40,886 bases of DNA from Nostoc parmelioides FACHB-3921 (GTDB lineage Bacteria; Cyanobacteriota; Cyanobacteriia; Cyanobacteriales; Nostocaceae). Positions 32,276 through 40,821 of the stretch are shown here, piece by piece. Under the pieces are notes generated by a model. It saw nothing but the letters and a program-made list of their open reading frames with translations. It was not told the DNA's origin and made no database searches. Both the position numbers and the translations under genes were made by a program. How positions within the stretch are numbered: position 1 is the stretch's first letter; every line of letters begins with the position of its first letter. Where the stretch lies: the NCBI RefSeq assembly GCF_014696625.1, contig NZ_JACJQL010000052.1, positions 1 to 40,886 of the forward strand, written 5' to 3'.

Positions 32276-33525
32276 TACCCCTCTCTCCGTGCAGGTAAAG
32301 GTGCTGGACTGACAGCTACTTGTGTTGTTTGGCCATTGCGTTCTATTTGGACTTGTAAAGGTTGACCAATTTGGCTATTTTCTACAATTTTTTGGACTTG
32401 TTCAACGGTTGTTACAGATTGATTATTAATGCTTTGAATGATATCTCCTGGTCTGAGGCCAGCATCGGCGGCGGGAGAGTCAGGAACAATCCGAACTAAT
32501 AAAACGCCTGTATCTGCTGTAATATTGATGCGATCGCCAAATCTTTCGTTAATTCTTTCCTTAACTTGTGGCGTGAGGGTTGCCATCTGTACACCCAAAT
32601 AGGGATGATCTACCTTACCTTGAGTGATTAATTCCTGAGCAACTTTCTGCACAGTATTAATAGGAATAGCAAACCCCAAACCTTGAGCGCCTTGGATAAT
32701 AGCTGTGTTCATACCAATTACCTGACCGCGAGCATTGAGCAGGGGGCCGCCAGAGTTACCAGGATTAATCGCCGCGTCTGTTTGCAGATAGTCAACGCGC
32801 TTATCACTTGCGCCAATATCACTACCAGAACGACCAGTGGCGCTGATAATTCCTGACGTAACGCTATTATTCAAGCCTAGAGGATTACCAATCGCAATAA
32901 CCGCTTCACCCGGTTGTAAAACTTCAGAATTACCGACAGCAACAGTCGGCAAGTTATTAGCGTTTATTTTAATAACAGCTACATCCGTTACTGGGTCTTC
33001 ACCAAGTACCTTACCATCAAAAGTCCTACCATCTTTGAGGGTAACTGTTACCTCATCAGCACCATCAACAACATGGGCATTAGTTAAAATTTGACCAGAG
33101 GAACTAATAATAAAACCTGAACCACTACCCCTTTCTACTCGCTGTCTAGGCTGTGCTGGTACTCCATCTCCGAAAAAGCGGCGGAAAAAAGGATCATTAA
33201 ATCCATCTGGAACGCGGGAAGTCACCGTTCTGGCAGAATCAATCCGCACTACAGCCCCTCCCACTTTTTGTACTACTCCGACGACAAAATTAGGGTCGCC
33301 GGTGGATGAAAAAATAGCTGGGGGGACAATTGCTGGACTATTGTCATTAGGCTGGGGCTGAGATTGATTGGCTTGGGATTGTATTGTCCTTGTGGGTAGA
33401 AGGGAGCAGCTTCCTAAAAACATAGCTGTTACCCCACCCAGCAGCATCAAAACCGCACTACTGCCACCCTTGTGGGGCAGACTCCAAGTATAAATCTTGT
33501 TATGTGCGCCATTATATGTCTTCAT
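32275..33525 (-). CDS. HtrA/DegP-type serine protease, predicted lipoprotein
   Basis: 416 residues. The N-terminal hydrophobic helix ends in a lipobox (LGSC, Cys40), so the protein is probably lipid-anchored on the periplasmic side. The trypsin-like domain has His151 (TNAHVVDG), Asp181 (DVAVIKI) and Ser258 (GNSGGP), a full triad. A single PDZ domain follows (about 315-405; GVLLVRIVPDSPAADAGLRPGD). This is the cyanobacterial HhoA/HhoB/HtrA layout. It degrades misfolded periplasmic or thylakoid-lumen proteins under stress. Which of the three paralogs it is cannot be told here. Divergent from dnaA across about 165 bp. Confidence 0.93.
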   Translation of the reverse strand: MKTYNGAHNKIYTWSLPHKGGSSAVLMLLGGVTAMFLGSCSLLPTRTIQSQANQSQPQPNDNSPAIVPPAIFSSTGDPNFVVGVVQKVGGAVVRIDSARTVTSRVPDGFNDPFFRRFFGDGVPAQPRQRVERGSGSGFIISSSGQILTNAHVVDGADEVTVTLKDGRTFDGKVLGEDPVTDVAVIKINANNLPTVAVGNSEVLQPGEAVIAIGNPLGLNNSVTSGIISATGRSGSDIGASDKRVDYLQTDAAINPGNSGGPLLNARGQVIGMNTAIIQGAQGLGFAIPINTVQKVAQELITQGKVDHPYLGVQMATLTPQVKERINERFGDRINITADTGVLLVRIVPDSPAADAGLRPGDIIQSINNQSVTTVEQVQKIVENSQIGQPLQVQIERNGQTTQVAVSPAPLPARREG

Positions 33526-33691
33526 GTGTCTTTGTTTCTCCGTGTTGGTCAGTGAGTGCTAGGATGTTGCCTACTGGGTTTGTCCCAACATGATTACAAC
33601 TCAAAAGCTAGTTCCAGGTCTAGAGCGTCTGAATGCTAAGTTGGTGCTTGCTTATATCTTCTATTGTGACGATTAGCAGCAAAGGTGGTAA

Positions 33692-35071
33692 ATGATGGAA
33701 ATTTCCATTGACAGTTTATGGAGTCAGGTACTAGAGCGCCTACAGATAGAACTATCTCGCCCCACCTTTGAAACTTGGATTAAAACTGCTAATGCAGAAC
33801 GCCTAGAAAATAATTGTCTAGTAATAATTACACCTAACCCTTTTGCACGCAATTGGTTACAAAAGTATTACATCACTACTATTGCTAATGTTGTACAAAG
33901 TATTTTGGGACATCCTGTAGAAATTTACATTACAGTAGCTAAAGGCGAGGAATTTGAAGAGATTGGTGGGGGTGGAGCGTGGGAACTACCAACCACAAAT
34001 AGTATCTACGAAACTCCGAATCAAAACAGGCAACCGAATACAGAATTAAATGCCAAGTATGTATTTTCGCGGTTTGTCGTCGGAGCTAATAATCGGATGG
34101 CTCATGCAGCGTCTTTAGCTGTGGCTGAATCTCCAGGGAGAGAGTTTAACCCTTTATTTTTATGTGGTGGTGTAGGACTGGGAAAAACTCATCTTATGCA
34201 GGCAATAGGGCATTACCGTTGGGAGATTTGCCCAGATTCTAAGATATTTTACGTTTCTACAGAGCAATTCACTAATGATCTCATTACAGCTATTCGTAAT
34301 GATAGTATGCAGAGTTTTCGAGAACATTATCGAGCTGCTGATGTGTTGTTAGTAGATGATATTCAATTTATTGAGGGTAAGGAATACACCCAAGAGGAAT
34401 TTTTCCATACTTTTAATACATTACATGAGGCTGGTAAGCAAGTAGTGATTGCTTCTGACCGTCCACCAAATCAGATTCCTAGTCTGCAAGAGCGTTTGTG
34501 TTCGCGGTTCTCGATGGGTTTGATTGCAGATATTCAAGCACCAGATTTAGAAACAAGAATGGCGATTTTACAGAAAAAATCAGAGTATGAAAAAATCCGT
34601 CTACCCCGCGATGTCATTGAGTATATTGCTACTAACTTTACTTCTAATATTCGGGAGTTGGAAGGGGCTTTAACTAGGGCGCTGGCTTATATTTCCATTT
34701 GGGGTTTACCCATGACGGTCGCTAATCTTGCACCAGTGTTAATGACACCAACAGAGAAAATAGAAGCTACCCCTGAGGCGATTCTCACGGTGATTGCTGA
34801 CAATTTTGATATCTCAATTGAAGACCTGAAAAGTAACTCCAGGCGGCGGGAAATTAGCTGGGCGCGCCAAATCGGGATGTATCTCATGCGCCAACATACG
34901 GATTTAAGTTTCCCTAGAATTGGTGAGGAGTTTGGCGGGAAAGATCACACAACGGTGTTATATAGTTGTGACAAAATTGCTCAATTAGTAGAAAGCGATC
35001 GCGGTTTATCTCAAACTTTACGTCAATTGAGCGATCGCATCAAGATGAATAGCCGTTCTCGAAAACCGTGA
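33692..35071 (+). CDS. dnaA: Chromosomal replication initiator protein DnaA
   Basis: 459 residues, with AAGGTGG before the start ATG. Domain I (1-80) and a short linker domain II are followed by the AAA+ domain III: Walker A GGVGLGKTH (159-167), Walker B LLVDDIQF (219-226). Domain IV ends with the DNA-binding signature GGKDHTTVLYSCDKI. It binds 9-bp DnaA boxes, opens the origin with ATP and loads the helicase. oriC-like sequence with TTTTCCACA boxes starts about 90 bp past its 3' end. Confidence 0.97.
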   Translation: MMEISIDSLWSQVLERLQIELSRPTFETWIKTANAERLENNCLVIITPNPFARNWLQKYYITTIANVVQSILGHPVEIYITVAKGEEFEEIGGGGAWELPTTNSIYETPNQNRQPNTELNAKYVFSRFVVGANNRMAHAASLAVAESPGREFNPLFLCGGVGLGKTHLMQAIGHYRWEICPDSKIFYVSTEQFTNDLITAIRNDSMQSFREHYRAADVLLVDDIQFIEGKEYTQEEFFHTFNTLHEAGKQVVIASDRPPNQIPSLQERLCSRFSMGLIADIQAPDLETRMAILQKKSEYEKIRLPRDVIEYIATNFTSNIRELEGALTRALAYISIWGLPMTVANLAPVLMTPTEKIEATPEAILTVIADNFDISIEDLKSNSRRREISWARQIGMYLMRQHTDLSFPRIGEEFGGKDHTTVLYSCDKIAQLVESDRGLSQTLRQLSDRIKMNSRSRKP

Positions 35072-35354
35072 TCATCACAATTTGGTGTTTTCCATAACCC
35101 CAATCTTATTAAGGACTAAGAATATTAAAACTTGTATAAAAATAGATTAAATTTATCTTTTTGCTGTGGAAAAATAGTTATTTTTTGTGGAAAACTTAGC
35201 ACTTTGTGGGGAAAACTTAATTATAAGTATAATTACCCTGTGGAAAAAACATGGGGTTTTTCCACAAGTTTTCCACAGTTATTCAAGTTGATCAAGTTTT
35301 ATCAGCCTATAGTTGTTGTGGGTTTTCCACAATTTCCACATTCTTCATGCTCAA
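35072..35354. other. oriC: Chromosomal replication origin (oriC) with DnaA boxes
   Basis: The gap after dnaA holds six perfect TTTTCCACA boxes: three on the minus strand (35165-35173, 35186-35194, 35239-35247) and three on the plus strand (35258-35266, 35269-35277, 35323-35331). Near matches lie at 35205-35215 and 35332-35340. The upstream 35100-35164 part is AT-rich and could be the unwinding element. The two innermost boxes form TGTGGAAAAA / TTTTTCCACA arms around 35239-35266. An open frame crosses this region but is not a gene. Confidence 0.9.
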
Positions 35355-36218
35355 TTATGATCTACTGCGTAGAAAACCAACTAAACTGTTGAGAAACGAC
35401 TGACTAACCGTTGTTTTTATACCAGGCTCTGGTACTGCTTCTTCTTCAGTGATTGTGGGATTAGGTAAAGCACAAGAAGTAGCCATGAAGTTTTCTTCTA
35501 TTAAACCCACTACAATGAGTCGGTAAGCAATTTGCTGTACAATTTCTACTGGGATTTGCAGCTGATGAGCAATATCCTGGATAGAAACATTACCATTCAC
35601 AAATTCCCATACTTGCCATTCTTGAGCTTTCAGGTGGATTTGGGGTTCTTTTACACTCAAACCTGACAAACTAGAAGTGGGGTCTGGAAGCTTATCTGCT
35701 AAAGCGCTCCAGTCTCGCAGCAATCTCAAACTCGTCAGCGTCACCTCATTTGCTGACATACTTAAACCCGTCATCTCTGCTAAGGGAAGGGGTAGTGTTT
35801 GTATCTGGTTAAATTTAAATACACCATCCCTAATTTGAAATAAATTACATATTGGTCGGAGTATTTGGTTGTTAAATAACAATTTCAGTTGTTCTGGTTG
35901 GAGTAGTCCTTGAACCTTGAGAACTAAACCCAACGGCGTATTGATGGAGTTGGAGGAAATTTGATTGACTCTAGAGATCACGCGCTCACTAATCCACCCA
36001 CGTTGGTCAATCATTAAGGTTAAACATTTTTGATCTAGGCGATCGGCGGCGGCGATTATCCGACCTTGATGTAACCAGACGTAGTAGGGTATAGCTTTTT
36101 TGTTATCACTCGTGTTTTGTGAAACCTCTATATAAAGTATGCCTGTCTTTTTTCCCTGATCTAAAAATTGTAGTAGTTCTGGTAAAGAAAAATCGGAAAA
36201 AGTACCAGCGATCGCCAT
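35355..36218 (-). CDS. DUF4388 (PATAN-like) protein
   Basis: 287 residues. The N-terminal GTFSDFSLPELLQFLDQGKKTG, in two pieces, and WLHQGRIIAA match DUF4388, the domain at the front of PatA-type regulators in cyanobacteria and of several myxobacterial polarity and gliding proteins. The C-terminal part near residues 200-245 (WQVWEFVNGNVSIQDIAHQL) looks like a winged-helix fold. No receiver domain or membrane helix is seen. It lies upstream of nothing on its own strand but follows, in the transcription direction, the GTPase gene 137 bp away. Probable part of a signalling module with that GTPase and the Roadblock protein. Confidence 0.8.
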   Translation of the reverse strand: MAIAGTFSDFSLPELLQFLDQGKKTGILYIEVSQNTSDNKKAIPYYVWLHQGRIIAAADRLDQKCLTLMIDQRGWISERVISRVNQISSNSINTPLGLVLKVQGLLQPEQLKLLFNNQILRPICNLFQIRDGVFKFNQIQTLPLPLAEMTGLSMSANEVTLTSLRLLRDWSALADKLPDPTSSLSGLSVKEPQIHLKAQEWQVWEFVNGNVSIQDIAHQLQIPVEIVQQIAYRLIVVGLIEENFMATSCALPNPTITEEEAVPEPGIKTTVSQSFLNSLVGFLRSRS

Positions 36219-36355
36219 AATCTCAGACCTTTTATTTGTTTAAAATAACTATTGTGTATACAGATTTAACGAACTACCAATCTACCCAAATTTATTATCA
36301 ACCAGCTACTATATCATGGTTAACTCCACCAATAATTACCGCATTTAAAAAGATA

Positions 36356-36895
36356 TTAAACTGCACAACTTTGGAGCAAATGCTGTACTAAAACAATGAC
36401 TGCCTCAGATACAGATTCCTGCTTTGTTGGGTCTACTTTCACTATTGGAGGTCGATTATTTTCATCCATGAATCCTAGTGCAAGAAAAACATCTTCTTCT
36501 AACCAAGCACCAGGACAATCAGTATGGCTTAAACCAATAATCATGGGAATCTGCATTCTTTGGTTCATAAAGGTAAGAATGTTACGTGCCTGACGAAATT
36601 CACGAGGTCGATGTGCTGCTACTAATAAGATATAAGCATGAGCCTTACGAATCAAAATATCCCACATAAAATCAAAGCGGGACTGACCGGGAGTACCATA
36701 AAGGTGTAGTGCCATATCAGAACCAAATTGCAGTCTACCAAAGTCAAAGGCAACAGTCGTCTTTTTCTTCAGAAGTGCCGTTTCATCAGTTGCACAGGTA
36801 TCAGTATCTACTACTTCTATTTCACTGACAGAACGAATAAAAGTAGACTTGCCAGCACCTACAGTTCCTGTCACGATTAAACGCATGATTTCCAT
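36356..36895 (-). CDS. Small Ras/MglA-like GTPase
   Basis: 179 residues. G1 loop GTVGAGKST near residues 10-18; G3 region LYGTPGQSRFDFMW (the DxxG motif is replaced by YGTPGQ); a weak G4, SHTD, where NKxD is expected. This pattern is that of the bacterial GTPases often encoded beside Roadblock/LC7 proteins. It is probably a GTP-dependent switch acting in the cytoplasm. A second ATG three codons in (MRLIVTG) is also a possible start. Its neighbours are Roadblock and V4R-like genes upstream and DUF4388 downstream on the same strand. Confidence 0.82.
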   Translation of the reverse strand: MEIMRLIVTGTVGAGKSTFIRSVSEIEVVDTDTCATDETALLKKKTTVAFDFGRLQFGSDMALHLYGTPGQSRFDFMWDILIRKAHAYILLVAAHRPREFRQARNILTFMNQRMQIPMIIGLSHTDCPGAWLEEDVFLALGFMDENNRPPIVKVDPTKQESVSEAVIVLVQHLLQSCAV

Positions 36896-37046
36896 TTTTT
36901 TACTCCATTTACACCAGTGCTAGACAAGAGAGATAGGCAGTTCATTAGGAACAGGTAAACAAATGGCTTGAATGAAGATAAAAATTTATTGCTAGTGATT
37001 GCACAATTTCTAAATCAATTCTGCTTTTTTTCCAGCGAGAAGTTAA

Positions 37047-37087
37047 AAGTTCCCTACAAGTGCAAATATTTGTCGAATAGGGAACTT
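37047..37087. terminator. Hairpin between the Roadblock and GTPase genes
   Basis: AAGTTCCCTA pairs with TAGGGAACTT (10-bp arms, about 21-base loop). On the minus strand it follows the Roadblock gene by about 37 bp and is followed by TTTAACTTCTC. It may attenuate transcription into the GTPase gene. Confidence 0.55.
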
Positions 37088-37123
37088 ATAATTAAGTTAT
37101 TTTTCAACCTGAAACGCTAGCGA

Positions 37124-37495
37124 TTACATCAAAATTAGCTTGAGTTCTGAGAGAATCTTCTTAATCTCTAACATGAGAATGCCCTGTTTAGCTTTCTCAC
37201 TAGCTAATACCAGCAAAACAGCCTCTTCACCGCAGCCTATAAGAATGCCAAACCCTTTATTTCCTTCCACAAAAATTCGGTCAATGTTACCTCTAGATAG
37301 TTCAATCCCAATACGTTCGCCCAAGGAAAGCATAGATGCAGACATTGCCGATACCCGTTCTTCATCCATTCCACCAGGTAAGCTAACTCCTAAAGGTAGA
37401 CCGTCTGGTGTGACAAGTGCTGCTCCTTGAACATCACTCGTTCCTGTTACGAAATTCTGCAAAACCATGCCAAGCTTTTCTGTATTAATTGCCAT
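37124..37495 (-). CDS. Roadblock/LC7 domain protein
   Basis: 123 residues, a single Roadblock/LC7 fold. Signature parts are VQGAALVTPDGLPLGVSLPGG, in two pieces, then ERIGIELSRGNIDRIFVEG and the closing LLVLASEKAKQGILML. Such proteins act as dimers that regulate Ras-like GTPases, for example as a GAP (MglB on MglA). Neighbours on the same strand are a GTPase downstream and a V4R-like gene upstream, with gaps of 228 and 97 bp, which supports a common role. Confidence 0.85.
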   Translation of the reverse strand: MAINTEKLGMVLQNFVTGTSDVQGAALVTPDGLPLGVSLPGGMDEERVSAMSASMLSLGERIGIELSRGNIDRIFVEGNKGFGILIGCGEEAVLLVLASEKAKQGILMLEIKKILSELKLILM

Positions 37496-37592
37496 TTGAG
37501 TTGCTTATTTTGTGAGAGTTAAGTAAGATTTGTCTGAGGTTTGACTATATTTAAATTTGAAATGTACTATCAAAGAAAATTTAATTTTCTTG

Positions 37593-38060
37593 TCACAGCA
37601 GAGTAAATTCAAATACGTCGTAATCTCCACCCCGCAACACAGATTCACTGTGAACTCCCTTAAGTCGCTTACCTAATATTTGTTCAATTGCTCCCCAAAC
37701 CGCACCCATTGTAAATGTACATTTACGGGTTGAATTAAGTGGTTCACCCGCAGAACATAGAGTCTCGGATGTATAGACTTTAATAACATCCCCCTCAGAA
37801 AGAATTTTCTCAATTTTGCACAATCTTGTACCTTCTGCACCTAAAGCTACTGCTAATTTTTCGGCTGCATTCTCTAGGGAAATTGATGCTCCTACCAATC
37901 CTAAAGTTTCAGCTAATTTTTTGCCTCGCGCACGGCCTGCTGTTGTTAATGCAATGGCTGTAGCCTTTTCTCCCAGGGCTTCTTCCATACCTGAGATTGC
38001 TGCTTTAAAACAAACAATACTACTAAATTCACCTAATTCTTTTCGCAGTAGTTCTGGCAT
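37593..38060 (-). CDS. V4R-like (4-vinyl reductase/hydrocarbon-binding) domain protein
   Basis: 155 residues. The C-terminal half (SETLCSAGEPLN, CTFTMGAVWGAIEQILG, DYDVFEFTLL) resembles the V4R fold, with two Cys (SETLC and RKC) in the usual place for metal or small-molecule binding. The N-terminal half is Ala-rich and helical. In archaea and bacteria V4R domains sense small hydrophobic ligands. Here it is the first gene of the four-gene cluster, so it may be the input sensor. The assignment is by pattern and is moderate. Confidence 0.65.
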   Translation of the reverse strand: MPELLRKELGEFSSIVCFKAAISGMEEALGEKATAIALTTAGRARGKKLAETLGLVGASISLENAAEKLAVALGAEGTRLCKIEKILSEGDVIKVYTSETLCSAGEPLNSTRKCTFTMGAVWGAIEQILGKRLKGVHSESVLRGGDYDVFEFTLL

Positions 38061-38648
38061 ATTTTTTTGTTAGGTAGATGATGCTAAATTTCATTGAGTA
38101 AAGCGAATTCAATCAGAAAAGCTAGACCATTAATAAAAGAATAATATAGTTACTATAAATATCAATTATCAAAAGTCTGACATCATTTTAAATCCACACT
38201 TAGGGTAATGATGGAGTTAGTTAGAGATTTATCTATGATTTCCATCGCATAGACTCAATTATGTTTTAGTCCAGATGATACTCAAACCGAATAATTACGG
38301 AGTAGATATAATCCGCTATGAATCTTCACAAAATCTAATATTATGTAAAGGCAATCTGAATAGTTAGGACACAAATTGGCTATTACTCTAAGTTTGTAAA
38401 ACCTTTATAAAAATAAGATTTACGCAATCTGTTCAGATTTACTACAGTTAGTTTTTAATATTTCTAGGATTTATGTGTGAGAGGATGTTTTAAAAGTCCT
38501 CTTATGTGTAGCAAAAAGTTTTAGATCCCCCTCAATCCACGACACTTGCTTTAAGATCCCTAAAATGGCGTAGTTTCAAAGGTATTGTCTCTGCCGCCTA
38601 ATGAGCGATCAGGATGTTACCATATTCATTCACCTGCCGAATCTGACA
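38061..38648. other. Divergent intergenic region between V4R-like gene and dnaN
   Basis: About 590 bp, AT-rich, with no recognised gene or DnaA box. It should contain the promoters of both the signalling module (minus) and dnaN (plus). The first 16 codons of the longer dnaN frame (38601-38648) fall in it and are probably not translated. Confidence 0.4.
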
Positions 38649-39812
38649 ATGAAATTAGTTTGCGCCCAAAGCGACCTCAGTACAAATCTTTCCCTCGTCA
38701 ATCGTGCTGTACCATCACGACCGACTCATCCAGTACTTGCTAATGTGCTGTTGCAAGCTGATGCTGATACTAATCAAGTAAGCTTAACAGCCTTTGATCT
38801 CAGTTTGGGTATCCGTACTAGCTTTAATGCTGATGTATGGCAAAGTGGAGCGATCGCACTTCCTGCTAAATTGTTGGTAGATATCACCTCACGTCTGCCA
38901 GAGGGAGAAATTACCCTAGATGATGAATCAGCCACCGACGGTACAGCAACCGGAGAAGGTTTAATAGTTAGCCTGACCCCAAAAACTGGAAAGTACCAAT
39001 TACGAGCAATGGGAGCGGAAGAGTTTCCCGAATTACCCCTAATTGAGAACACCACAGCTATTTATCTCACAGCTACTTCCTTAATTGAAGGATTGCGAGG
39101 TTCATTATTTGCTACTAGTGGCGACGAAACTAAGCAAGTCCTCACAGGAGTACATCTGACAGTTAAACAAGATACCTTGGAATTTGCCGCTACTGATGGG
39201 CATCGTCTAGCCGTAGTCGAAACCACTAATGAGCGTCCCTTAGAAGATAACGACCAGCAATTAGAGGTAACAGTACCAGCTAGAGCCTTACGCGAACTAG
39301 AAAGGATGTTGGCTCATAATGCTGCCTCTGAGGAACCCATAGCGTTATATTTAGACCAAGGTCAAGTCATATTTGCATGGCAAAACCAACGCCTAACTAG
39401 TCGCACATTAGAAGGTCAATACCCAGCTTATCGCCAACTTATTCCCCGCCAATTTGAGCGACAAGTGACCATTGAACGCCGACAATTCTTAAGCACATTA
39501 GAAAGAATTGCTGTACTAGCAGACCAGAAAAATAATATCGTCAAGCTAACTATTGATAGTACTGCCCAAGAGCTGACCTTATCTTGTGAAGCTCAAGAAA
39601 TGGGCAGTGGGAGAGAGTCGATGAATGCGGAAATTGCTGGGGAAGATATAGAAATTGCTTTTAATGTCAAATACTTAATGGAAGGACTCAAAGCCTTACC
39701 ATCCCCAGAAATTCAAATGCACATCAACCAAAATCTAACTCCAGTAATTTTCACTCCCCTGGGTGGTTTGAAGATGACTTATTTGGCTATGCCGGTGCAA
39801 TTAAGAAATTAA
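38649..39812 (+). CDS. dnaN: DNA polymerase III beta subunit (sliding clamp)
   Basis: About 387 residues from the ATG at 38649 (MKLVCAQSDLSTNLSLV), the conserved cyanobacterial start; the open frame reaches 38601 but the extra 16 residues do not look like clamp sequence. Marks of the family are RPTHPVLANVLLQ, LTAFDLSLGIRTSF, TDGHRLAVVE, LEGQYPAYRQLIP and a C-terminal YLAMPVQLRN. It forms a dimer ring that holds polymerase III on DNA. It lies 3.6 kb from dnaA, on the same strand, with oriC and four minus-strand genes between. Confidence 0.95.
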   Translation: MKLVCAQSDLSTNLSLVNRAVPSRPTHPVLANVLLQADADTNQVSLTAFDLSLGIRTSFNADVWQSGAIALPAKLLVDITSRLPEGEITLDDESATDGTATGEGLIVSLTPKTGKYQLRAMGAEEFPELPLIENTTAIYLTATSLIEGLRGSLFATSGDETKQVLTGVHLTVKQDTLEFAATDGHRLAVVETTNERPLEDNDQQLEVTVPARALRELERMLAHNAASEEPIALYLDQGQVIFAWQNQRLTSRTLEGQYPAYRQLIPRQFERQVTIERRQFLSTLERIAVLADQKNNIVKLTIDSTAQELTLSCEAQEMGSGRESMNAEIAGEDIEIAFNVKYLMEGLKALPSPEIQMHINQNLTPVIFTPLGGLKMTYLAMPVQLRN

Positions 39813-39827
39813 CTAATTGTGGGGAAT

Positions 39828-39895
39828 GGGTAATGGGTAATGGGTAATGAAAGAGAATTTAATTTGTCCCCAATCACCAATTACCAATCACCAAT
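39828..39895. repeat. GGTAATG repeats and 33-bp exact repeat, copy 2
   Basis: Three GGTAATG heptamers are followed by a 33-bp stretch at 39843-39875 that is the reverse complement of 15653-15685, then CACCAATTACCAATC units. It lies between the convergent dnaN and permease genes. Confidence 0.75.
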
Positions 39896-39907
39896 CGCCT
39901 AGCTAAT

Positions 39908-40711
39908 TTAAGACAATCGAGGATCAAGGGCATCCCGTAAACCATCACCTATATAGTTAATACTCAGCACAGTCAGAAATATGGCCGTCCCTGGAAAAAC
40001 CACCATATAGGGCGCAAACTCCAAAAAATTTTGTGCATCGTAAAGCATCCGCCCCCAAGTCGGGACATCAGGAGGAAAGCCCAGACCAAAAAAGCTGAGT
40101 GTAGATTCCGTGACGATGGCGGTACTCACAGAGAGAGTCGCTGCTACCAATACCGGACTGATGACATTTGGCAAAATATGAATCCAGATTAACCGTCTGG
40201 GGGAAGCACCGAGGGCGCGGGCGGCGGTGACAAATTCCTGTTCGCGCACAGTTAAAAACCCAGCCCTAACTAACCTAGCGACAGACATCCAGTTGAGTCC
40301 GCCGATAACTAGCACGACTAAGACAAATATACCTAGTTCTGGGCCAGCGATCGCCTTAATTGCATCTCGAAACAAAAATATCACCAATAACAATAATGGT
40401 AGGCGCGGTAAAGCCAGACACAAATCAGTTAACCGCATCAATACCACATCCAACCAACCGCCGTAAAATCCTGAAAGTGCGCCGATGAGTATCCCCAAGG
40501 TTATCGCCACCACCATCGAAAACACACCCACCGCAATTGATATTCTGCCACCATACAAAATCCTAGCTAATATATCTTGACCCAAATCATTAGTCCCAAA
40601 TGGATGTTCCCAACTAGGTGGTAGGGTGGACTTAGCAAAATCAATTTTATTGATAGGGACAGAGTAAATCCACTCGTGAGGGGTTAGATTAAAGTGTATT
40701 TTGTCAATGAG
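39908..40711 (-). pseudogene. Opp/Dpp-type ABC permease, N-terminally truncated
   Basis: The open frame runs from the TAG at 40712-40714 to the stop at 39908. From residue HPFGTNDLGQD onward it is a good peptide/nickel transporter permease of the OppC/DppC kind, with five membrane helices, the EAA loop (EFVTAARALGASPRRLIWIHILP) and the end DALDPRLS. Upstream of that motif the frame continues (IDFAKSTLPPSWE, EWIYSVPIN) but stops before the first transmembrane helix, and no ATG, GTG or TTG start exists there. The TTG at 40585 would give a 225-residue protein lacking the conserved HPFGTND. It is probably a broken gene, unless the N-terminus lies beyond an insertion. Confidence 0.7.
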
Positions 40712-40740
40712 CTAAAATACTTAAACTTATCTAAATAAAA

Positions 40741-40821
40741 ATGATAATCATGTGGTGGGGAGGGGGAGGAGGCGAGCGACGCTCGCCTCCTCCCCCCTCT
40801 TTTCGATTATCATTATCATTA
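40741..40821. promoter_or_regulatory. Fur-box-like sites flanking a perfect palindrome
   Basis: AATGATAATCAT (40740-40751) matches the core of the Fur consensus GATAATGATAATCATTATC, and GATTATCATTATCATT (40805-40820) contains two GATAAT hexamers in reverse. Between them GGGGGAGGAGGCGAGCG (40762-40778) pairs perfectly with 40780-40796 around one central base. A Fur-regulated promoter for a gene beyond the window, or a small insertion element, are both possible. Confidence 0.5.

Noticed and set aside
35132..35392. 86-codon plus-strand open frame after dnaA
   Set aside because: It is made of DnaA boxes and AT-rich origin sequence and overlaps the 3' end of the DUF4388 gene; it has no protein-like composition.
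38601..38648. Upstream start for dnaN
   Set aside because: The extra 16 residues do not resemble beta-clamp N-termini; MKLVCAQSDL is the conserved start.
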